Shown in pieces: positions 1-9,223 of a DNA stretch of 64,000 bases (positions within the stretch are counted from its first letter, which is position 1; the number at the start of each line of letters is the position of its first letter). Source of the stretch: Saturnia japonica. Lineage: Eukaryota; Arthropoda; Insecta; Lepidoptera; Saturniidae. Made by a program: the position numbers and the translations under genes. Location: positions 2,232,001 through 2,296,000 of the forward strand of contig CM065324.1 in the NCBI GenBank assembly GCA_033032175.1, in the 5' to 3' direction. The notes below the pieces were generated by a model that saw only the letters and a program-made list of their open reading frames with translations, was not told where the DNA came from and did no database searches.

Positions 1-2
1 TG

Positions 3-164
3 AAGACAGATTCTGATGATCAAAATAGCCCAACAGGTAATGATAGTTTATTAAACTCTAATTCAGCAGATCAACAAAGATCAATGAGTCCTGAGAAACC
101 ACAGTTGAAGACTCGCAGCGGTAGGGTGGTAAAACTGCCAAGTGAGTATAAGTTATATGTTTAA
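3..164 (+). CDS. C-terminal end of a retrotransposon polyprotein (5' partial)
   Basis: An open frame runs from the window edge to TAA at 162-164, giving the last 53 residues of a protein. The N-terminal 30 residues are acidic and rich in Ser, Asn, Asp and Gln. The end carries TRSGRVVKLP, followed by SEYKLYV and the stop. A basic TRSGR-x-x-K-x-P tail is common at the C-terminus of gypsy integrase regions, and the LTR 265 bp downstream supports this. No catalytic domain is inside the window. A perfect-looking splice donor (GTGAGTAT at 142) falls 20 bp before the stop, so a host exon ending at 141 is the alternative; I favour the retrotransposon because of the tract and LTR that follow. Confidence 0.5.
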   Translation, partial: KTDSDDQNSPTGNDSLLNSNSADQQRSMSPEKPQLKTRSGRVVKLPSEYKLYV

Positions 165-428
165 ATTCTTTATTCTAAACTGTCTTTTATAGCAATCTCC
201 ATATTTAGTTTATTTTTTGTTACTAATTATCTGTCAGACAAATATGATACATTATATTAATTTATAATTGTAAAACTATTATTATAATTAATAATGGCAA
301 TGGTTGTAATTTTTTCATATTGTGATAGAGCTTCGAGGAAAGTTGTAAATTGTTAAATTTTTATATAATATAATTGTACTTCAGTAATATAACATTCGGA
401 TATATACTTTGTTTCGGTGTGCGGAGGA

Positions 429-584
429 TGTTGTGAAATCCGAATGTATTCGTTTTTTGAAGTGGTTGCGTTGGCAACAGTTGTTGTTAGAAAAATAAAG
501 AGAATTGAGAAACATGTGAATCCTCGTTAATATTTTAATCCTTAATTTAAATAAATAGAACCGTAGCGTAATAATATTACAACA
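429..584 (+). repeat. 3' LTR of the gypsy-like element
   Basis: The 156-bp repeat starts TGTTGT and ends ACAACA, a perfect 6-bp inverted terminus. It contains AATAAA at 494-499, which fits the R region poly(A) signal. The purine tract GGAGGA lies immediately upstream. An imperfect inverted repeat GGTTGCGTTGGCAAC sits in the likely U3. The 5' LTR is outside the window, so LTR-LTR divergence and the target duplication cannot be tested here. Confidence 0.55.
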
Positions 585-1407
585 ATTATATGATGACAGT
601 TAATCTTGTAGAAATGCAACGATTTTATAAAATTAAAAATGAATAAATAAATCATTAAAAACGAATAATTAAAAAAGATGTACGTATACATATTTTTATT
701 TTCTAATCGTGTTTTGTTTTATTTTTAAATTATTATTTAATTTATATCTTTTATTGTTTTTAGAATTAATAATGTTCACTAGATTTACAGTCATATTTAT
801 TAATACTTGCTAATTTTAACAGATTTATATACATTCACTGATACTTACAATCAAAAAGTGAGGTTAACCTCAAATAAATATTAAAATCATGCTCATACGT
901 GTTGAATTTATAAAACGAAATATATAATCACTCTCACTTTTCTTGTAAATTCACTTAAATTTGAATAAGTTTTTTTATTTTATCACTTTCAAATTAATAT
1001 ATTGTTATTCTTATTTCAAACCAAACTTCAATACTAATATATTGTTATTATTATAATATATTACATTATATTCTTTACGTCACTATACTAAACTTTGATA
1101 AAAAAAGCAACATGGCGCGTAACTGAAAAACGTGACGATTGCTACAAAAATTTCTCCCATACGTCGATAAAGAAGTTTCACTTCAATAAACCTGATTAAT
1201 AATTATTTGAGTTTTTATCATACTTTAAAAACAAATCGTATAAATTTATCTCATCTGATATTTCCGAGTCGAGTACCTAATTCATCCCTTTCCTGCAACC
1301 ATTGAGTCATACGCTCTGGTAGTAAATGAAGATGTCTTACAATTATTAAAAGTTCCTTTATATATATACACTAGCGCAATGCCTGCGATTTCGCTCGAAT
1401 AGTAGTC
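585..1407. other. AT-rich stretch without a gene
   Basis: No open frame of interest on either strand. A perfect 14-bp palindrome TGAGGTTAACCTCA lies at 859-872. At about 1371-1404 the sequence CTAGCGCAATGCCTGCGATT resembles the reverse complement of the Helitron-like 3' tail seen elsewhere in the window, probably a relic. Confidence 0.5.
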
Positions 1408-2080
1408 GAGTTATATCCCATTAATTACGTGAGTTGATTTTGGCTATTTTTCGACCCTGTGTTGAGATTTTGCTCGACCCCTTCCCCCTCCTATTTTCAA
1501 GTGAGATTTTTCCAAAATTCATATTTTAGTGTAAATACGTTAATTGTGCTAGATTGCATTGGATTTATTTTAAAAAGCACATTTATTTAATTATGACTAG
1601 TATTTAAGGCAGAAGAACATAGTCTAAAATGACAGTGAGAAAATCGAACAATAAAATACTTTAATAGGAATTACTAAAAAATTTCAAAGGATATTCATTC
1701 TAATTCAGTCCACGAACACTCATGAGTAGTCTCAAGAGTGACTGCAGGAACCAACATGCCCATGTGATTTTCAGTAAAATCACCTGCTACGGTTGGCCGG
1801 TGGCGGCAGAGGGCCAATCGGAGGGCTACTGTGCTACTTGGTAGCGAACGCATAATATCGCGATAAATATTATTACTTAAAGGATTTAGCCATATTTTAG
1901 TGGAGAAACAGGTTGTTCTTTATTTGAACCAATTATCTCTCAATTTTGCAGTTTTTTTGCGCAAAAAAATTACGTAATAATTGCCGAGATTCCCCTCACG
2001 CCCATGTGAGATTGGGTGAGGTTTGGCTCGACCCCCATAATAGCCCCTAAATGCCTCAGGTAATTAATGGACGACCCCTT
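1408..2080. mobile_element. Non-autonomous element with ACGTGA-type inverted ends
   Basis: The left end contains CCATTAATTACGTGAG (about 1418-1433). The right end read on the minus strand contains CCATTAATTACCTGAG after GGGGTCGT. Both subterminal regions are rich in runs of C (plus strand) interrupted by TCGACCC. No coding potential is seen in the interior. A short hairpin GTGATTTT-cagt-AAAATCAC lies at 1764-1783. The termini resemble those of the neighbouring element at 2087-3909, so both probably belong to one DNA-transposon superfamily that I cannot name. The left end is more degraded and its exact first base is uncertain. Confidence 0.5.
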
Positions 2081-2086
2081 TAATTT

Positions 2087-3909
2087 AAGGCCATCCATAA
2101 ATTACGTCACACGAATTTCATGATTTTTTTAACCCTTCCCCCGTACTTGTCACCGCTGGTCACATTTGTGAGACCCCCCCCCGTGTGATGTCACATGTTT
2201 TGCAATTTTATAATTAGAAATTTATGAAATTAAAACAGCAGTGTTCGGAAATTATTTTAATTTCCATTTCAATTATTTTTCAATAAAATCGACATCAAAT
2301 CAAACAAATTTATAAAAATTAACAAAACATAAAAAAATATTTCTAAGAAACAAGTTCTGCAGTACTTGCCATTTCAAATCAAAATAATTTTTGTTTGGCT
2401 AAGAATTCTAATTTCAAAATAATTTTATTTTAAAAACATGGAATTCTTTTTCCAAAAATAGTCATTTGTTTATTGGTAAGTGTTACATTTTCATCGCATT
2501 TCAATCTTTTTTGTCATCATGGATACGTTAAAAATTTGAGTAATTATGGAATATGAGTACCGTCGTGGCAGCAACGCGGCACAAGCGGCGCGCAACATCA
2601 ACGACGTTTACGGAGCTAACACTACAAACCAACGCACCACCTGTTATTGGTTTGCTCGCTTCCGTTCTGGGAATTTCGACTTGAAAAATTAACCTCGCGG
2701 TCGTCCGAAGACTTTGGTCGACAATGACAGATTAAAGGCGATTGTGGAAGCTGATGATACACAATCTACGGCTGAATTAGCAGCAGCTTTCGACGTTAGC
2801 GTCAAAACAATATTGGTCCATTTGCGTCAAATTGGCAAGGTAAAAAAGCTTGACAAATAAATGCCCCACGAACTCAATGATCGCCAGCGCGAAGTACGCG
2901 TCGAGACGTGCCTTTCACTGCTCAACAGACACACAAATGAAGGAATTTTGAACCACATTGTTACCTGCGATGAAAAATGGATTCTGTTTGATAACCGCAA
3001 GCGCTCAGCAAGTTGATTGGATCCTGGCTCAGCACCTAAACATTGCCCTAAACGAAAACTTACCCTAGAAAAGTGATGGCCACTGTTTGGTGGTCTAACG
3101 CCGGTGTGATTCATCACAGCTTCTTACCAAACGGGGTGAGCATTACTGCAGATGTGTACTGTGAAGAACTGAACACAATGATGGAGAAGCTAGCACATCT
3201 CCAACCAGCATTGGTAAATCGCTCGTCTCCGCTGTTCCTGCACGACAACGTGCGACCTCATACTGCACAGCAGACGGTCTCCAATTTGCATGAACTGGGG
3301 TTGGAAGTTCTCCGTCATCCGCCCTACTCACCAGACCTTGCGCCTACAGAATACTACTTTTTCCAGAATTTGAATAACTCCTTGTCGGGGGAAAAAAATC
3401 AATACCCGAGAGGCAGTACAAAATGCCCTTGAAGATATTGTTGCCTCCCGTCCAGCGAATTTCTTTAAGAAGGACATCAATAAACTGCCACTGCGCTGGC
3501 AAAGTTGCATTGATTGCATGGGTGATTACTTCGATTAATACAAATAAAAAATACATGAACAAAATTCGTTTAAATTTTTTCATATAAAAGTTGTTAAATA
3601 AAAAATTGCTATGTTCGAGATACAGAAGTCCAATTAAATTTTTTCTCTGATTATTTTGACTAGAGGGTTGAGATTTAGTGCAACGGAGGTTTTGGGGCTT
3701 GAATGGAAGGGAACACATTCTTTCGAGTTTGGGAGGTTTTCGACTTAAAGAAGTGAGTTCTAATGTAATAAGATATAAAATATTATATTTTGAAAAAATG
3801 TGATGTCACAAAATTTGGGACCCCTCCCCACCCCTTGTCACACAATGTCACACTTCGTCGACCCCCTCCCTCTCCCCTAAACGTGTGACGTAAATTATAG
3901 ATGGCCCTT
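2087..3909. mobile_element. Element with ~100-bp imperfect inverted ends enclosing a mariner pseudogene
   Basis: The left end reads GGCCATCCATAAATTACGTC from 2089. The right end on the minus strand reads GGGCCATCTATAATTTACGT from 3907. The similarity continues inward for roughly 100 bp: both arms carry the CACACG block, a G-rich (minus) or C-rich (plus) tract and a GTGATGTCAC motif. The middle holds a DD34D mariner transposase pseudogene. Typical mariners have inverted repeats near 30 bp, so either a mariner inserted into an older element, or a mariner acquired unusual ends. I could not find separate short mariner ends around the pseudogene. Confidence 0.55.
2546..3538 (+). pseudogene. Broken mariner (DD34D) transposase
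   Basis: The product would have been a cut-and-paste transposase of the Tc1/mariner superfamily. The N-terminal half shows a helix-turn-helix region with FRSGNFDLKN and PRGRP, then the first catalytic Asp in CDEKWI. The middle reads MATVWWSNAGVIHHSFLPNG, and the second Asp is in LFLHDN. The third catalytic position, in SPDLAPTEYYFF, is Glu where DD34D mariners have Asp. The C-terminus RWQSCIDCMGDYFD ends at TAA 3536-3538. In-frame stops lie at 2690-2692, 2858-2860 and 3014-3016, with frameshifts near 3070 and at the A-run near 3391-3398. The length (about 330 codons) matches the family, so the gene is nearly full length but dead. Start chosen at the ATG that opens the homologous frame. Confidence 0.85.
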
Positions 3910-3959
3910 TTGAAAAAAACTATGAAACAAGTCCTTTATACTTTATAACTGAATTGCTA

Positions 3960-4345
3960 AATACCAATTTTTATATCCTTAGAAGATGAAAAAATACCCC
4001 TTTTGATTTTTTTGTAGGTATTTTTAATTCTAACTTTATGTGGTACATTAATTTGCTATTTCTCTTACGGTTTACTCAGTGTGAGTCATATATGCGCCCG
4101 AATTGATTCACCATGACCAGTTTTTTGTATTTGCGCGTAACCCTAATTCTTTTTCTAAAATAAAAGTAGCCCAAGTTACTCCCTATAAAATCAGCTATCT
4201 ACGAGTGAAAGTTCCTTTCAAAATCAATCCAACTGTTTCAGAGATTACCCGGAACAAACAAACAGACAGACGGACAAAAATTTTAAAAATAGGCTTTTTG
4301 TTGTAAAGTGTCGTATATACTTTTATATGTATTTAGTATGTAGTT
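3960..4345 (-). mobile_element. Helitron-like non-autonomous element, family A, copy 1
   Basis: Shares with copies at 11713-12511, 17740-18008, 39937-40307 and 55081-55500 the block CTATCTACGAGTGAAAGT, TTCAGAGATTACCCGGAACA and a run of CAGA/CAAA repeats. The terminal GGGCACAGCTAG tail is not preserved, so this is a truncated or eroded copy. Non-coding. Confidence 0.55.
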
Positions 4346-5165
4346 TATTTTGAGATTCCATTTTATAATTTAATGAAGTTTAAATAGGATCAATAATAGG
4401 TTGTATGAAATAATTCGGAAACCAATAACCTTTTTTTCAAAGTAAAAAGATATAGGTAGTGACCGAGTAGTGGTGTAAGTGAGACGATGCGCTTTAATAA
4501 CAAGAAACTCGAGCTTTCGATAAAGGAAAACAACGTGAAACCGACAAAGCATAAACTTAAAGTGTTTTCTAGTGCTTGTCGGTTAGATAGCAACTAGAAA
4601 ATCTGTCGCCATGCAACTTAAGAGCCAATCATTTTCTGTGCGTTCCGTATTACCACCGTCTGAAAGGAAACCGTTACTTTATTATTATAGTCGAAGGTGA
4701 CCTTAAGGGCCGCTTATTATAATAGTATAAGCATGTCAATCAGAAACACCGATATATTCTTATCGGTTAAATTTCGTTTCTTAAGTGATCAGATAAGTAG
4801 TGCGCAACTTTTCTTTGTTCTCATTACAAATTCTATGCCTTATAATTCTAATTCCGAATATTATATCGAGCATTATAAAATAAATATATTTACCGGGTAC
4901 CGATAAGTAAGATACTCAGTTTAAAGAGTGGAACGGGAAATGCGGGTTTCTGGACTTATTTATTAAGATTTCAAAAAATGTAATAAAATTTGGTAATTTG
5001 TATTGATCCCTTTATAGTAAATTTCGCTTTATAGATTAGTATTAATATATTAATTAGTATATAAGTTGTGTAGGTGTGTATGATAATGGCTTTTACAACA
5101 TACAATAAGTAAAACAAGGCTGTAGCCTAACTTATCTGTGTAACGACACTATATAACCCAATATA
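4346..5165. other. No recognisable feature
   Basis: AT-rich sequence with only short chance frames. Nothing supports a gene, and no repeat partner was noticed inside the window. Confidence 0.5.
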
Positions 5166-5172
5166 AAAATCG

Positions 5173-5362
5173 GTAATGAGGAGCTGTGGAACTATTCCGT
5201 CTCTCAGCCAGCGTGTTCCGTCCTTCCTACAGCATAAAGTCCTTCAAACATAACGTGAAGAGACATCTGAGCTGGTCGGCACCTCAGCGACTAATGGTGA
5301 AAGCAATTGAATCTGGATCTCTCGGACATCTTCGATGTTGTTGGATTACATTGCGCTTTTAA
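5173..5362 (+). pseudogene. C-terminal remnant of a non-LTR retrotransposon ORF2
   Basis: A frame that begins around LWN (5184) continues after a frameshift near 5235 as KSFKHNVKRHLSWSAPQR and ends at TAA 5360-5362. The pattern 'RLWNSLPxxVFxPxYxxxxFKxxVxRHL' closes the RT-containing ORF of Jockey-like LINEs. Only the last 60 codons or so remain. It resembles the LINE tails at 48230-48985 and 52728-53035. Confidence 0.55.
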
Positions 5363-6509
5363 CATCAGGTACACGTACATTGCTGTCACTTCGTTGTGCT
5401 ACCATAAAAATAAAAATAATAAGAATGTTGTATGCATTGTATGATATGTATTATACAATATTCATACAAGTACATTGCAGTTTTTTCTGCTGCATCCAAC
5501 ACAATGCACATCCGGTGCGGGTTGTTCGGCGCGCCGCTCTGTCGACCAGCCAGATCTAAATCTTTATGCTCCCTTGCATATGCATGCCTGCGTGATACGT
5601 GCTACCCATGAGTTCTTTCTATCTCGGACATTCGTTCCTTTTTATCTTAAACCGAAAGAATTAAACATTAACAAAAGTGTATTTTAAATGTATTTTATTT
5701 ACTCTTTAATTTGCTATCTGATTATAAAGCTCAATAAGTTAAATAATAACTGTTTACTTAATTACTAAAGGCATTTTCACCTAGAAAAACAATTTACTCT
5801 TCACCATTATAGAGTTGACTATATGCGTAGCAAAACGCTTTTAAGTCAGTTTAAGGCTACCCCCCTTTCCGTAGGCAAGAATAACATCCTTGACCCGCCC
5901 CCTGATATACCGTCCCTGGGAAACTGCCTCTTATATAATCCGCCTCTTACATAAGTACACAGTACAAGAGGATTTATCGACATAATGTCGACGGTACTCC
6001 TGGTAACTTTGCTTGCATCGATCAGATTTATAAGTAAAACATATGTTTTTTATAAAACCATGGTCACCTTATATAGTTTATTCTGTGGCTTGAACACCAC
6101 ATCCTCTTCCAAGTGCCCGAGTCATAACAATGTACTGCGTATATATGTATAACTGTCTACACATAAAACATATAATACCTACATCAATTTAAAAAATTAA
6201 AAATAATTATGATGATTTAACAAAATATTGCATTAATCAAATTAAACAATTGACCGAGAAAACGAACAAATAAGTACCTACACAGGTAATTTAATTTATG
6301 TATAAGTATGCTAACTATATTATTAATATGACAAAGCTCAAGAGATTGATTGTTTGTTTGAACGCACTAGTCTATAGAGAGTTATTAGTCAGACTTGAAC
6401 AATTATTTTTGCATTTTATAGCCTATTTATTGACTAAATTTATAAGCTATACAACTTCACTCTACGACCCTACGACCATTTTTTTAGAACTGACTATACT
6501 GTTAGCCAT
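5363..6509. other. No gene recognised
   Basis: A slightly GC-richer patch at about 5510-5550 (GGTGCGGGTTGTTCGGCGCG) and a C-rich stretch at 5858-5930. The open frames at 5335-5687 overlap one another and lack any domain pattern. Otherwise AT-rich. Confidence 0.45.
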
Positions 6510-6935
6510 GCCCTGAAGCCGCTGCGAATTTTACAGCTTCACCGAACTTGGTCTGTGTTGGTAGAATTGGCGATTATGAGAAATACTAATTGTAATCATT
6601 CGATTATGAAGATATCTCGAGATATTTCGATTTAGCCATTATTAATTACTAATATTAGTAGAGTACCATTAGTGGTTCAAAGATGAGTGATCATTCATAA
6701 TCGAAGTCCCAGAAGTAATTACTTATTACTAATGCTAGGTTACTAATTTGACAAAATTAGTAATTATTACGACCGAACGACCTTTTTTTGCTAATTGTTG
6801 TATGTGTTCTTGTAATAATTCATAATTGAATATATCGATTAAATAAATCATTCATAATCGCCCACCTCTGTGTTGGCGGTGAGGTCTATATTTGATCGAA
6901 TAAATTTAACACGGATGAAACCGTGAGGCACAAAT
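6510..6935 (+). mobile_element. Helitron-like tail (family B) interrupted by a MITE
   Basis: The terminal part at 6877-6935 reads CGGTGAGGTCT, AATTTAACACGGATG, then AAACCGTGAGGCACAAATAG. It matches in order the ends of the copies at 8351-8945 and 28299-28936. CACGGATGAAACCGTG is a 5-bp-stem hairpin just before the end, as expected near a Helitron 3' terminus. The family sequence is split by the insertion at 6562-6867. Confidence 0.5.
6562..6867. mobile_element. hAT-like MITE with target-site duplication
   Basis: The 306-bp element is flanked on both sides by CTGTGTTGG (6553-6561 and 6868-6876); the 8 bases TGTGTTGG suit a hAT-type duplication. The ends are inverted: TAGAATTGGCGATTATGA on the left and GAGGTGGGCGATTATGA reading in from the right. 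CGATTATGA recurs inside (about 6600 forward and 6695 reverse), so the subterminal region is repetitive. There is no coding capacity. The superfamily is inferred from duplication length only. Confidence 0.7.
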
Positions 6936-7384
6936 AGTCTTAATCTATGTACACCTTTATAACGTGAGTAGAAGTGATCCATCGAAGTGAAACCATCGCG
7001 TTTACTGTCCAATTTGAAATTCCATGCATCTCCAAGTAATAGGTATTATAATTTATCTCGAATATGTTTAATATATTATGACAGTTTATTTAAGTCCTCT
7101 TATCATAGGGACTTTGCTCAACCTATTTATTATTAGAGCAATAAATGATACTCAAGAATGGTAGACGATCTCAGATATAAAAATTATTTCATTTTTAACT
7201 TTTTAGCCAGATGTTTAAAAAAATCCTGCGATACAAGTTTGATTGTACTCGGTTAATTAATTTTCATATCTACATACAGCTGTAACCTTCGGTTCCCTTG
7301 AAGTTAAAAATTATTACCTACTAACTCGTGAACATAATATGTAGGAGGTACATGTGTAATCTCGAACGAGAATATTGAATGTGA
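6936..7384. other. No recognisable feature
   Basis: AT-rich non-coding sequence between the Helitron-like tail and the GC-rich patch. Nothing notable. Confidence 0.5.
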
Positions 7385-7540
7385 ACTGCTGAATCAGTGC
7401 CAGACGTTGCCGCTCTGAGAGTGAGCCGTTGCCGCATCGACGGTTACGTTGGCGCCGCGCCGCGTTGCGCTGCCAGCTCACGCAGTGCGGGCGGGCGCCA
7501 CGCGACGTTGCCACGCCGCGCCGCACCTACCAACCCGTAA
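7385..7540. promoter_or_regulatory. GC-rich patch with GACGTTGCC motifs
   Basis: The block is much richer in G, C and CpG than its surroundings. It contains GACGTTGCCGCTCTG near 7393 and GCGACGTTGCC near 7503. The same 11-mer occurs in the patches at 11228-11315 and 23160-23300. The minus-strand frame through it is Arg-rich, as expected for any CpG-rich DNA, so I do not call a protein. It could be a promoter, an enhancer or a GC-rich repeat; function is unproven. Confidence 0.3.
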
Positions 7541-7649
7541 AATGCCATTCATTCAATTAATTTAACATAAACTTTTATGTTACGTGCCATTACTGTACCA
7601 CTTACTTACTGATATAATATATCTATATTCTTACGTAAAAATCAATGCA

Positions 7650-7726
7650 AGCAATGATGGATCAATGGTAGCGCGTACGGAGATCGCGACGACCGCCATG
7701 AGTTCGAATTAGGGTTGAATACATGT
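7650..7726 (+). repeat. tRNA-derived SINE fragment (family 1)
   Basis: GATCAATGGTAGCGCGTACG looks like a tRNA-type A box region, and GAGTTCGAAT 30 bp further like a B box. The order and spacing recur at 60455-60610. There is no complete cloverleaf, so it is not a tRNA gene. Confidence 0.45.
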
Positions 7727-7867
7727 AAAACTCAGGCAAAAAGATTCTGTGGTCTGTGAGACGTTATGCAAAATATGACTGACAAAATGAAAATAAATTT
7801 ACATGATAATTTGCTTTTCTGTTTAATTTAACAAAAGAATATAAAATAAGAGTGACAGGTGAATTAA

Positions 7868-7975
7868 CAATGAAAATGTAGTATTTTTCGTACTATATTA
7901 TTTTTCTACAATTTATAGTACAAGTGATTAAAACATACTAAGATACTATATAATATAGTACGGGTGGCAACCCAA
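7868..7975. mobile_element. Small MITE, GGGTTGCCA-ended family, copy 1
   Basis: The right end TATAGTACGGGTGGCAACCC and the internal TAGTATTTTTCGTACTAT are shared with the element at 25508-25618. The left inverted end is not clearly preserved. Very AT-rich interior; no coding capacity. Confidence 0.4.
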
Positions 7976-8060
7976 GTTCGAATCTGCAATGAGGCTATAA
8001 GCGTGTTACCCATCTTAAACCACATCATCGCTAAACATCAAGTAAAATTGTGGCCAAACG
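7976..8060 (+). repeat. SINE fragment (family 1) after the MITE
   Basis: AAGTTCGAATCTGCAATGAG is close to AAGTTCGAATTTTTGCAATG in the SINE at 60455-60610, including the following GTGTT. It may be the continuation of the fragment at 7650, displaced by the MITE at 7868-7975. Confidence 0.35.
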
Positions 8061-8350
8061 CTAACTTATTATGATTTAAAATAAATCAGATTTGTAATGC
8101 AGATAACAGTGCTCCAATGTCTAAATTTATGAAAAGTAAATAGGTAAATTGAAATTTTATAGATATTTATTACAAATGCTTTTATAATCATTTTGGAAAG
8201 TTACGTGGTGTCCCAAATTTACGCTTAAAATAATTCTACTCCCGTGGATGGCACATAATGCCTTTTTACGTACATTTGTGTAACCTTGAGAGCTGCAGGG
8301 TTAAGTAAAAGTTATATGATGAAACGGAGCAATGAAGTTATTTTATGTTG

Positions 8351-8945
8351 TCTATACTAATATAATAAAGCGGATTTTTTTTGTTTGTTTGATTATACAC
8401 GCTAATCTCTGGAACTACCAGTCAGATTCGAAAAATTCTTTGTGTATATGATAGCCAGACTGTAAGAATAGTATACGCTATTTTAAGATTAGGCTACAAA
8501 TCTCAGATAGCCTTAAATATTGTTTTTTTTTACGTAGGTCGGAAGCCTAGGCCCTGCCGAACAGCTTTAACAGCGTGCGATGGCGTAATGGTTAATAATA
8601 CGTAAATACAATGTTCTACAAAAATATTGCTCCTTAGTATATCTAAAAAAAGTCAGCGATAGCATATGCCTATCTTATATACATAAGCTACAATACGCTA
8701 TTTTGCGACAAACATTTGTTAAAGATTAAAAAGTAATTTTTGAGCATTACTTTTAGGCATGACATTAATCCTTACAAACAAAAGTTAGTTCATCATAAAG
8801 ACAATTTTATGAAGTTAAATTTTGCTCCTTAGATTATGCTATTTGGACACATAGTTTAAAATAATGAAAAATTAAAATAATTTTTACTTGCAGAAAGAAC
8901 AATTATGATAGACTACACACGGGTGAAACCGTGGGGCACAGCTAC
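8351..8945 (+). mobile_element. Helitron-like non-autonomous element, family B, copy 1
   Basis: It begins TCTATACTAATATAATAAAG and ends GGGGCACAGCTAC. A hairpin CACGG-gtgaaa-CCGTG (8918-8933) lies 8 nt before the terminal CTAC. A 5' TC, a CTRR-like 3' end and a short 3' hairpin without inverted repeats or target duplication are Helitron hallmarks. The body is non-coding and matches the element at 28299-28936 along its whole length. The alternative is a SINE- or LINE-derived repeat; no Rep/helicase is encoded. Confidence 0.6.
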
Positions 8946-8989
8946 TGAATATATAAGTGATAATCTTTCCGTGTAATGGATGTAATTAT

Positions 8990-9223
8990 TAATTGTTATT
9001 TAAGTAAACACAATTATTGAGGTTTGCCGTGTTGCGCGTATCACGCAGAAATTACTGAATAGATTTACATTGTTTTTTTTTATTTTAATCCTTAGAACCT
9101 TGATCCTTATCAGAAAAAGCAGATATCTTCATTCAATAAAAAGTTATTAAAGTTTAACTACGATTTTGTAAGCAATATGCAATCTTCTATCGTACATGCG
9201 AGAGAGACCGCGGGCACAGCTAG
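8990..9223 (+). mobile_element. Helitron-like element fragment ending in CTAG
   Basis: The end reads AGAGAGACCGCGGGCACAGC then TAG, matching the 3' tail of the other copies. The upstream part includes TTGAGGTTTGCCGTG and ATCCTTAGAACCTTGATCC. The 5' boundary is not defined. Confidence 0.4.

Larger units (their letters stand above)
1..584 (+). mobile_element. 3' end of a Ty3/gypsy (Mag-like) LTR retrotransposon
   Basis: The window opens inside an element. A reading frame closes at 162-164, a 264-bp AT-rich spacer follows, then a purine-rich GGAGGA tract (423-428) directly before an LTR that begins TGTTGTG and ends ACAACA. This order (polyprotein end, polypurine tract, 3' LTR) is the standard 3' end of an LTR retrotransposon. 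Short LTRs opening TGTTGTG after a purine tract are what I recall of the lepidopteran Mag lineage, so that assignment is an inference. The 5' part lies outside the window, so intactness cannot be judged. Confidence 0.6.

Noticed and set aside
142..150. Splice donor ending a host exon at 141
   Set aside because: The site matches the consensus well, but the frame closes 20 bp later and a purine tract and LTR follow, which a gypsy element explains better. Kept as the alternative.
2887..3718. Minus-strand frames opposite the mariner pseudogene
   Set aside because: They are mirror frames of the transposase on the plus strand and have no pattern of their own.
7314..7526. Arg-rich minus-strand frame as a protein
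   Set aside because: Composition follows the CpG-rich patch, all motif sharing with the 11.3-kb patch is at DNA level and in different frames, and there is no start or splice support.
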